Positions 16,703 to 23,209 of a DNA stretch of 64,000 bases are shown one piece after another. The stretch comes from Candidatus Obscuribacterales bacterium. Lineage in GTDB: Bacteria; Cyanobacteriota; Vampirovibrionia; Obscuribacterales; Obscuribacteraceae. Where the stretch lies: the NCBI GenBank assembly GCA_019752635.1, contig JAIELX010000069.1:25579-89578 (forward strand). Direction: 5' to 3'. Position numbers and translations under genes: made by a program. Each line of letters opens with the position of its first letter. Positions within the stretch are counted from its first letter, which is position 1. The notes beneath the pieces were generated by a model. It ran no database searches, was not told where the DNA came from, and saw only the letters and a program-made list of their open reading frames with translations.

Positions 16703-17806
16703 ATGCGCCACAAAATCTTGGTGATAGACGACGAACCCGCAAACTTGCGGTTGCTTGTGCGTGTGCTCGGTAGCGACTACGACACAATTTGCGCAAACAG
16801 CGGCGCCGAAGGCCTGGAGATGCTCAAGAGGCAACAGGTCAGTTTGATCATTACCGACCAGAGAATGCCGGGGATGACCGGGGTCGAAGTTTTGCAAGAG
16901 TCGCTGACACTAGCTCCTGCTGCCATTCGCATCCTTCTGACCGGTTACACTGATATTCAAGCGCTTATCGATGCCATAAACACCGGCCACGTGTACAAGT
17001 ACATTCAAAAACCCTGGGACGCGGAAGACCTTCGCTTGACCGTGAAACGGGCACTCGAGAGCTATGAGCTGAAGACCCGTAACCAGGAGCTGGTGACTGA
17101 GCTCCAAGCGGCTATGCGCCAACTAGAGAATATCTCAATCGGCACGATCGTAGCGCTGGCCAATGCGCTCGACGCAAAGTGCGACTACACTTCGGGGCAT
17201 AGCCTGCGTGTAAGTCGATACTCCATTTGCATCGGTCGTAAATTAGGGTTCTCGCCCGATGAGCTGAAGGACCTTGAGCTCACCGGCATTCTGCACGATA
17301 TTGGCAAGATTGGCGTACCTGAGTCTATCCTATGGAAGCCTGGTCGTCTGGACCCGGACGAACAGAAAATTATGTCCTTTCACCCCATTCGCAGCGCGCA
17401 AATGATCGAAGAGATTGAACAGTTTGAACGGGTGCGGCTCTGGGTGCGACATCACCACGAGCATCTGGACGGGTCCGGTTATCCGGACGGTCTGGCCGGT
17501 GAAAAAATTCCGCTGGGCTCGCGAGTAGTTCTAGTGGCTGACGCATATGATGCTATGACCAGTGACCGCCCTTACCGCAAGTCAATCGGCTTTGACCGCG
17601 CTACCGCCGAACTGCGTAAGTTCGTCGGAAAGCAATTCGATCATGAAATGGTCGAAGCGCTACTGTCGGTGGTCGGTGAGAACGGCGAAAACCTTAACGA
17701 GAGTGGAATTCCGGAGAGCTATCTCGGCTTGAAACTCTCGTCAATAGATCCACTGCAGTCCGGTAAACAGTATCTACTGGAATCTGCACGCCGCTCGCAG
17801 TCCTAG
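16703..17806 (+). CDS. Response regulator with HD-GYP domain (RpfG-like)
   Basis: Residues 1-120 are a receiver domain with acidic pocket Asp9/Asp10, phosphoacceptor Asp52 (TDQRMPG) and the switch lysine in YIQKPW. Residues 145-330 are an HD-GYP domain: HDIGKIG at 198-204, RHHHEHLDGSGYPDGL from 249 with GYP at 259-261. HD-GYP proteins hydrolyse cyclic di-GMP, so the operon probably links the upstream membrane kinase to c-di-GMP level, which commonly controls pili and surface life. The 3' end overlaps the converging glycosyltransferase gene by 113 bases. Confidence 0.94.
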   Translation: MRHKILVIDDEPANLRLLVRVLGSDYDTICANSGAEGLEMLKRQQVSLIITDQRMPGMTGVEVLQESLTLAPAAIRILLTGYTDIQALIDAINTGHVYKYIQKPWDAEDLRLTVKRALESYELKTRNQELVTELQAAMRQLENISIGTIVALANALDAKCDYTSGHSLRVSRYSICIGRKLGFSPDELKDLELTGILHDIGKIGVPESILWKPGRLDPDEQKIMSFHPIRSAQMIEEIEQFERVRLWVRHHHEHLDGSGYPDGLAGEKIPLGSRVVLVADAYDAMTSDRPYRKSIGFDRATAELRKFVGKQFDHEMVEALLSVVGENGENLNESGIPESYLGLKLSSIDPLQSGKQYLLESARRSQS

Positions 17807-18785
17807 TTGCAGCTAGCGCCTTGTCTTCCACTACTGCTACGAACCGCGGACTTGTCGGCAGCAGTTTTGCCGGGTCTGTTGGACCGAATAGGGCCACAAG
17901 GGGTGCGTTGACTCCTGCGGCTATGTGCATTGGTGCCGAATCGACACAAATCATCAAGTCGCATAAGTGAATCAATGCGGCTAAATCCGCCACGTTAGCC
18001 GTTTTGCCGCAGGCACTCCAGAAGCGTCCCGGTTGTCGCGCTACCGTTTGCGATTCGGCGAGTCCAGCTAGTATGTCTTTTACCGCGTCTTCGTCTTCCG
18101 GTCCGCCGGCCAGTATCACTTCGTGTCCTTGCTGCATCAGCCGCTCAATTAGCTCACACCAATTGGCTGCGGCCCAGACTTTGAAAATTCCTTTTTGAAT
18201 CGCCAGCTTACTGGTGCCGGGATGCAAAATTATTCGTTTACTTGTTGTGGTACCGGAAGTGGTGCTTGTCGCATTTGATTCTTTTTCCAATAAGGCGCGC
18301 ATTTTGGATAAGCTATCCGCAGATAGCGTTATCTCCGGGTCTTTCGGCTTCTGATCAAGGTTCAATCCGGTCACCAAATCGTGATACATCAGTCCGGCAT
18401 ACTGGTTGCGATTCAGCTTTACCGGCGACGTCAACAGCAAATGCGAGAGCGCGCCGGAGTCGTAGCCGACTCTTCTCTTGATTCCGGAAAGGAAAAGAAG
18501 CACACTGACTTGCATTGAGCTGCCGGAGGACAGGATCAAGTCATAACCGCCTCGACGTAACAATGAGATCAACTCAATGTAATCTTGAGGCAGCAAGGGT
18601 CGCTTCTTGATGTCGAAAGTAATTATTTCGTCAATCGTATCTGTCAATTGCTTGATCGACCGGGCGCGTGGTTCGGTTAGGAGTGTGACATTCCAATCGG
18701 GATGCTCTAGTTTGATACTCTTTAATGTAGGCAGGAAGAGGACCTCATCGCCGAGCCCGCCAAAGTTTACCGCCAGCATTTTCAT
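17694..18785 (-). CDS. Glycosyltransferase family 9 (heptosyltransferase-like)
   Basis: The 363-residue protein starts MKMLAVNFGGLGDEVLFLPT, the usual opening of ADP-heptose:LPS heptosyltransferase-like enzymes. The C-terminal nucleotide-sugar part contains ILHPGTSKLAIQKGIFKVWA, VILAGGPEDE and LCDLMICVDSAPMHIAAGVNAPLVALFGPTDP, the GT9 signature. It should add a sugar to a lipid-linked surface glycan at the cytoplasmic face of the membrane. Its 3' end runs 113 bases into the antiparallel HD-GYP gene, so the last 37 or so residues are encoded opposite that gene. Confidence 0.92.
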   Translation of the reverse strand: MKMLAVNFGGLGDEVLFLPTLKSIKLEHPDWNVTLLTEPRARSIKQLTDTIDEIITFDIKKRPLLPQDYIELISLLRRGGYDLILSSGSSMQVSVLLFLSGIKRRVGYDSGALSHLLLTSPVKLNRNQYAGLMYHDLVTGLNLDQKPKDPEITLSADSLSKMRALLEKESNATSTTSGTTTSKRIILHPGTSKLAIQKGIFKVWAAANWCELIERLMQQGHEVILAGGPEDEDAVKDILAGLAESQTVARQPGRFWSACGKTANVADLAALIHLCDLMICVDSAPMHIAAGVNAPLVALFGPTDPAKLLPTSPRFVAVVEDKALAATRTASGVQIPVDTVYRTAVDLLTRVSSRDSSPEFHSR

Positions 18786-18824
18786 CGTGCCGTAACACCC
18801 TTCCTTGTTCTTTCTTTGTTGAAA

Positions 18825-18853
18825 TTACCGCGGTCGTTTTCAAGCCGTATAAT
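18825..18853 (+). promoter_or_regulatory. Candidate sigma-70 promoter of the LCP gene
   Basis: TATAAT at 18848-18853 is a perfect -10 box. TTACCG at 18825-18830, with a 17-base spacer, is a weak -35. The start codon follows 27 bases after the -10 box. Another -35-like TTGAAA lies too far upstream (23-base spacer). Confidence 0.45.
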
Positions 18854-18880
18854 AGGCCGAACTGGAAACCGTATTCTCAG

Positions 18881-20119
18881 TTGAAATCACGAACTCTCAT
18901 TCTGCTCAGTATTATCAGCGCAATCGTTGGCATTGCGCTCGGATATTTTATTACCCTTGTTTACCGCCCGCAGATGTTGCCTCCGGCATTGCGTCCAGGT
19001 GGAATGTCGCAACCGACGACAATACTGCTGCTGGGAGTAGACATCGTTTATGCCGGAACCCGAAGAGGGATCAAGCCTGATCCATCTTCGTTCAACGGGC
19101 GTTCGGACACCATCATGCTCGCGCGCTTCGACCCGATTCGAAATCAGTTTATGGTGCTTTCGATTCCGCGTGATACCACTGTTGACGTCCCCGGGCACGG
19201 GCGCCAGAAAGTGAACGGGGCTAATGCCATTGGCGGAGAGTCGCTGGCTTGCGAGACTGTGAGCAGGCTCACAGGCGTAGACGTGGACCATTACGTGGTG
19301 CTGAACGTACACGGGCTTGTTGAATTGGTCGACAAACTGGGGGGAATTACGGTTAACATTCCCAAGCGCATGCATTATCGCGACCGCGCGGCCAAGCTGA
19401 ATATCGACTTGCAGCCTGGCAGTCATGTCTTGACCGGTGAGGAAGCCATGGGGTTTGTGCGCTTTCGGCACGACGCCCTGGGAGACATTGGTCGGGTTCA
19501 ACGGCAGGAAATTTTTATGCATGCCGTTTTGGACAAAGCTCTCAATCCGCAGTCCTGGGCGAAGATGCCCGAGTTGATCAAGATTGCCGAGTCGCACGTG
19601 AAAACCGATATGAATCCTGCGCAGATCATGCAGATTGCTAGCTTTGCGCGGGCGGTTCCTAAGGATCATCAACATATGATCATGTTGCCGGGCAATTTCT
19701 CCGGTTCCGGTGGCTGGACCGTCGACGAGGCAGGACTGCGACGCGTTGTTTCCACAATGACGGGGCAGCCACCGCCGGCAGCGTCAAGGCCCGAGATTCG
19801 CATTGCGATAGAAAATGCCAGTTCCAGCCCGGGCTTGGGACGTAAGTTGTCGAAATACTTATCTGCGCTTGGCTACCCGGTGATGAGTGTTAGCGGAAAA
19901 TCAGAAAACTTTGGGACGCAAGTCGCACGTACAAAAATAATTGCCGAATGTGGCAACCCGTCCGACGCTGTCCTTGTGAAAAAAGATCTGCGCGGGGCCG
20001 GAGACATAGTCAGTGCTTCTCTTGGCGACATTCAAAGCTGCGTGACCATCGTGGCGGGGCCGGATTTGATACCACTAATGGAGGCGGAGTTGCAAGACTC
20101 TAAGAGACGTCACAAGTAG
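18881..20119 (+). CDS. LytR-CpsA-Psr (LCP) family cell-wall ligase with LytR_C domain
   Basis: A 412-residue protein with one N-terminal membrane helix (residues 5-27). The LCP catalytic domain (about 45-225) shows GVDIVYAG, NGRSDTIMLARFDP, LSIPRDTTVDVPGHG, KVNGANAIGG and VRFRHDALGDIGRVQRQ, including the conserved Asp and Arg residues that bind the polyprenyl pyrophosphate. A LytR_C domain (about 305-400) ends the protein. LCP enzymes transfer glycopolymers from lipid carrier to peptidoglycan outside the membrane. The start is TTG at 18881. It is divergent from the glycosyltransferase gene, with which it may share a role in surface glycan assembly. Confidence 0.93.
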   Translation: MKSRTLILLSIISAIVGIALGYFITLVYRPQMLPPALRPGGMSQPTTILLLGVDIVYAGTRRGIKPDPSSFNGRSDTIMLARFDPIRNQFMVLSIPRDTTVDVPGHGRQKVNGANAIGGESLACETVSRLTGVDVDHYVVLNVHGLVELVDKLGGITVNIPKRMHYRDRAAKLNIDLQPGSHVLTGEEAMGFVRFRHDALGDIGRVQRQEIFMHAVLDKALNPQSWAKMPELIKIAESHVKTDMNPAQIMQIASFARAVPKDHQHMIMLPGNFSGSGGWTVDEAGLRRVVSTMTGQPPPAASRPEIRIAIENASSSPGLGRKLSKYLSALGYPVMSVSGKSENFGTQVARTKIIAECGNPSDAVLVKKDLRGAGDIVSASLGDIQSCVTIVAGPDLIPLMEAELQDSKRRHK

Positions 20120-20347
20120 TTTCTATAAGTGGTTGCAATTCTTTCAGCATTCAAGTGTGAGCTTCGTCAACTGGCTTGTAGACTTGCTTCTCTCGCAAAA
20201 CAGTTCTTGTTTGTGAACGTATTTTACGGTGACGTCCAAAAAATCTGTAGTAATTATTACGTTTGGATGGCAGAATGTCCCTGAGGGCTTATGGTTAGTT
20301 CAGCTCTTGGCGAGCGGCGTTTTGTATTTTTGAAAAAGGTGGCAAGC

Positions 20348-20581
20348 ATGATTCATTATCTATATCAGACAAGAGGCGGTTATCTGTATTTGGTGGGGCG
20401 TTATAACTCCTGCCCGAAAGCAGAAAACGATACTGAGTTTGTACTTTCAGTACCGGATAAAACCCCGTTGTCCGCTATAGATACTTTGGCTCACAAGCGC
20501 TTTATGGAGCATCTGCGTCGTCCGCGACGCGTCTCGCATGACCGTCATCATCATCACGAACGAGAACTCGTCACCGTTTAA
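20348..20581 (+). CDS. Small conserved-looking protein, 77 aa
   Basis: The ATG at 20348 has a good Shine-Dalgarno (AAGGTGG) five bases upstream, and the frame ends at 20581 immediately before a perfect terminator. Together these support a real small gene. The frame stays open further upstream, to an ATG at 20291. The product begins MIHYLYQTRGGYLYLVGRYN and ends with a cluster of histidines and arginines (HDRHHHHERE). No signal peptide or membrane segment is seen. I do not recognise the family. Confidence 0.6.
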   Translation: MIHYLYQTRGGYLYLVGRYNSCPKAENDTEFVLSVPDKTPLSAIDTLAHKRFMEHLRRPRRVSHDRHHHHERELVTV

Positions 20582-20600
20582 CTCGCCGCCAGAAAGTTTT

Positions 20601-20638
20601 AAAGCACCCTCCAACATTTCGAGAGGGTGCTTTTGTTT
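20601..20638 (+). terminator. Strong intrinsic terminator
   Basis: AAAGCACCCTC (20601-20611) pairs perfectly with GAGGGTGCTTT (20623-20633) around an 11-nt loop, and the stem continues into TTTTGTTT. It lies 20 bases after the small gene and also faces the convergent pilin gene. Confidence 0.9.
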
Positions 20639-20720
20639 AGAGCTGTTTTTTGAGATGTTCGGTGGTGCGATAGTCACCATCAGCGGTGCTCTTCCGTTCA
20701 GGCAAGCGCCGCTGGAGCGA

Positions 20721-21233
20721 CTATTGATTTGAAAGCACCAACGTCTTGCCACCAGATCCCGCAATCTGTGTTGACGGAACCGCGCAATCACAACCCAGGA
20801 TTGAGTAGCTTGTCGTGCCTTCGGCCTGGTCGTAACTATGCCTGCCTGCGGTGCCGAAGGCTGCCGGACCGGCGCTTCTGACGCCATTGATTGCTGCCGA
20901 TGTAGTGGGGCCGCCGGAAAGACACGGTTCATCGAGAGTACCATTAGTGGGATTGCGAGGGCGCACACCATTGGTTCCACCAAGTTGCATTGCTCCGCCC
21001 GGGTAATATGGTCTTATCAGATCCGCTGTGCCGTAGTTTCCGCCGGTATCAGTGGCGTATCCTTCTGCGGCAATCTGGGTTGTCCTCATGTTGCCGCGTA
21101 CTTCGGAGTTCTGCGCGTTCTTCTTCGCTGCCACGAAATTCGGAACAGCAATTGCTGCCAGTATTCCAATAATGAGGACCACGGTTAGCAGTTCTACTAA
21201 TGTAAAGCCATCCGCCCGTCGAAACTTTTTCAT
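20721..21233 (-). CDS. Type IV pilin-like / pseudopilin protein A
   Basis: The 170-residue protein has a class III (prepilin) leader: a basic leader then G-FTLVELL, with Glu at mature position 5, and a hydrophobic helix through AAIAVPNF. After cleavage and methylation by a prepilin peptidase, the helix would pack into a pilus or type II secretion pseudopilus. The globular part shares the layout of the two pilins at 21804 and 22606 (NMRTTQIAAEGYATD, PYYPGG, GGPTTSAAI, HSYDQAEGTTSYS, GKTLVLSNQ). It is more divergent and carries extra cysteines (EPCLSGG, LGCDCAV). It is transcribed away from the other two. Confidence 0.9.
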   Translation of the reverse strand: MKKFRRADGFTLVELLTVVLIIGILAAIAVPNFVAAKKNAQNSEVRGNMRTTQIAAEGYATDTGGNYGTADLIRPYYPGGAMQLGGTNGVRPRNPTNGTLDEPCLSGGPTTSAAINGVRSAGPAAFGTAGRHSYDQAEGTTSYSILGCDCAVPSTQIAGSGGKTLVLSNQ

Positions 21234-21404
21234 TGCTGTCGGACTCCACTACTAGATCGGCGATGCCAAGGCTCTCAACCGACACCATCGGTCCCGATCA
21301 TCTAAGGGATACCCTAATCTTTTCAACGGATAACGATTGAAGCGTTAAACGAAGATAATATTTTGCGAGCCTTGTGGAGAGACGTTCTTCGTGGTTAACC
21401 GCCA

Positions 21405-21414
21405 GGGGGGGGGG
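21405..21414. repeat. Homopolymer tract of ten G
   Basis: Ten consecutive G on the plus strand, between the two divergent pilin genes. Tracts of this length are prone to slipped-strand length change. Confidence 0.9.
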
Positions 21415-21428
21415 CATGTGCTGCCAAC

Positions 21429-21448
21429 GGGGATATACGGATATCCCC
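21429..21448. repeat. Perfect inverted repeat in the pilin spacer
   Basis: GGGGATAT and ATATCCCC flank a 4-nt centre (ACGG). It may be a dyad binding site or a small hairpin; no T run follows. Confidence 0.6.
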
Positions 21449-21596
21449 ATTGACCGGTCACTTCCTCGAGGAATCAAGTCAGTGGTTGGTCACAGTATTC
21501 ATTCTATAAAGAAAAAATTTGGAAAAACAGCTCGAGGAAACGCCGTGCTCAACGAAGCCATTCCCAAGAAATTGTCACATTTAAGAGTGGTTGGGT

Positions 21597-21612
21597 CCCC
21601 TTTCATAAGGGG
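21597..21612. repeat. CCCCTT/AAGGGG hairpin
   Basis: A perfect 6-bp stem with a 4-nt loop (TCAT), about 190 bases upstream of the pilin gene at 21804. Confidence 0.5.
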
Positions 21613-21803
21613 TTACCCCCCTGTTTTTCATTGCTAGCCCCTAACTGAAAATTTTTTTTTCCCCAGCTGTTACCGGGTCGCTCACTCTGGGCAATCTCCA
21701 AATAGACAAGCATGGCGAGGCTGTTAACTGCGCACACGATTGCTGTCTTACAGAGTTCTGAAAGCAGACATCGCGACGGGTCAGGATTGGAGGAAACATC
21801 AGG

Positions 21804-22310
21804 ATGCTAAAACTCAAAAAAGCCAAGGGATTTACCCTGGTCGAACTGTTGGTGGTGGTGGTCATTATCGGTATTCTTGCCGCCATTGCCCTACCTAACT
21901 TTATCGGCGCACAAACAAAAGCGAAAACTTCAGCGGTTCGCGGCAACATGAGAACAACGCAAATTGCGTCGGAGTCTTATGCGACAGACTCTGGTGGTGT
22001 GTATGCCACCACCATTGGTTTGGCTCAGCCTTACTATCCGGGCGGCGGTAACAGTTTGGCCGGCACGGCTGGCAACTATCCCATGAACCCGGTCGACGGA
22101 ACCTCAGCTGCGCCGGGAACCGGCGGACCGGCAACTTCTGCCGCCATAGCGACCCTGCGCGGCACCGCCCCCGCGTCGTCCGGTACCAAGGGTCACCATA
22201 CATATGACCAAGCCGATGCCGGTAATAGCTATTCCGTAACGGGAACGGATCCGAACGGAATTCAAGTTAGCGGCACCGCTGGTAAGACACTCGTGCTCTC
22301 CAACCAATAA
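21804..22310 (+). CDS. Type IV pilin-like protein B1
   Basis: A 168-residue prepilin: leader MLKLKKAKG then FTLVELLVVVVIIGILAAIA, with the invariant Glu5 of the mature chain. The globular domain is rich in Gly, Ser, Thr and Ala and contains NMRTTQIASESYATDSGG, PYYPGGGNS and a final GKTLVLSNQ. It probably forms the major or a minor pilin, processed at the inner membrane. GGAGG lies about 11 nt upstream of the ATG. A terminator hairpin follows at 22332. The next gene encodes a protein differing at only 8 positions. Confidence 0.93.
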   Translation: MLKLKKAKGFTLVELLVVVVIIGILAAIALPNFIGAQTKAKTSAVRGNMRTTQIASESYATDSGGVYATTIGLAQPYYPGGGNSLAGTAGNYPMNPVDGTSAAPGTGGPATSAAIATLRGTAPASSGTKGHHTYDQADAGNSYSVTGTDPNGIQVSGTAGKTLVLSNQ

Positions 22311-22331
22311 CTGCTTTAAGTTGTTAGCAAC

Positions 22332-22361
22332 GAAGCCCGCTTCCAATCGGATGCGGGCTTC
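22332..22361 (+). terminator. Terminator-like hairpin after pilin B1
   Basis: GAAGCCCGC (22332-22340) and GCGGGCTTC (22353-22361) form a perfect 9-bp stem with a 12-nt loop. The tail is only weakly T-rich, so termination may be partial. Confidence 0.65.
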
Positions 22362-22605
22362 TGCGCTCTGGCGCGAGCCGGTCTCCGCTCGATCTGCCCT
22401 TGGCCGGGTTAATTCTAAAGTGATACCACCGGTAATTCACCATGTAATCTTTTGGACATTTCTCGTTAAGAGAATTTTTTATTTGCTGAACCGTTACTGG
22501 CGAAATTTACTTGGGCAAGCTCTATCTAGCAGCGAACGAAGTTTGTGTTTCAAATGACTACACAAAAGATCGTCAATCTGGTGGTGACTGGGAGGAAACA
22601 TTTAA

Positions 22606-23112
22606 ATGCTGAAGAATAGAAAAGTCAAGGGCTTTACCTTGGTAGAGCTGCTGGTGGTGGTGGTCATTATCGGAATATTGGCTGCAATTGCATTGCCTAA
22701 CTTTATCGGCGCTCAAACCAAAGCGAAAACGTCTGCGGTTCGGGGTAACATGAGAACAACACAAATTGCATCAGAGTCCTATGCAACAGACTCCGGCGGT
22801 GTTTATGCAACCACGATTGGGCTGGCTCAGCCTTACTATCCAGGTGGTGGAAACAGCTTAGCTGGTACGGCCGGTAACTACCCGATGAACCCTGTAAGCG
22901 GAGCTGTAGCGGCGCCTGGAACGGGAGGACCGGCAACATCCGCAGCCATTGCGACTCTGCGCAGCACGGCGCCGGCAAGTTCCGGTACAAAAGGGCACCA
23001 CACTTACGACCAAGCCGACAGCGGCAACAGCTATTCTGTAACGGGAACCGATCCGAACGGTATTCAAGTTAGTGGTACTGCTGGTAAGACCCTTGTTCTC
23101 TCTAACCAGTAG
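22606..23112 (+). CDS. Type IV pilin-like protein B2 (paralogue of B1)
   Basis: Same length (168) and layout as the pilin at 21804: prepilin leader MLKNRKVKG, FTLVELL, mature Glu5, and the same globular sequence. I count 8 amino-acid differences, three of them in the leader. The DNA, by contrast, differs at many third codon positions, so this is not a recent copy. The same GGGAGGAAACAT leader precedes both ATGs. A 295-base spacer with a hairpin separates the genes, so each may have its own promoter. It ends before a strong terminator. Confidence 0.93.
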   Translation: MLKNRKVKGFTLVELLVVVVIIGILAAIALPNFIGAQTKAKTSAVRGNMRTTQIASESYATDSGGVYATTIGLAQPYYPGGGNSLAGTAGNYPMNPVSGAVAAPGTGGPATSAAIATLRSTAPASSGTKGHHTYDQADSGNSYSVTGTDPNGIQVSGTAGKTLVLSNQ

Positions 23113-23134
23113 TTATTGACTCGGAAAATAACCT

Positions 23135-23167
23135 AAAGCCCGCAGGCACACTGCGGGCTTTGTTTTT
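23135..23167 (+). terminator. Strong intrinsic terminator after pilin B2
   Basis: AAAGCCCGCAG (23135-23145) and CTGCGGGCTTT (23151-23161) form a perfect 11-bp stem with a GCACA loop, followed by GTTTTT. Confidence 0.9.
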
Positions 23168-23209
23168 ACGATCGCGGAAAGTTCCACATACCAAGGCTTG
23201 GCGTGATCG

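Larger units (their letters stand above)
21234..21803. other. Hairpin- and homopolymer-rich spacer between divergent pilin genes
   Basis: This 570-base region separates two divergent pilin genes and should contain both promoters. It holds a G10 run (21405-21414), a perfect 8-bp inverted repeat (21429-21448), a CCCCTT/AAGGGG hairpin (21597-21612) and a T9 run (21652-21660). A short open frame over it has no protein-like features and is not called. An SD-like GGAGG precedes the gene at 21804. Confidence 0.6.

Noticed and set aside
21374..21637. 87-codon open frame in the pilin spacer
   Set aside because: It crosses the G10 tract and hairpins, has no ribosome site and no protein-like pattern.
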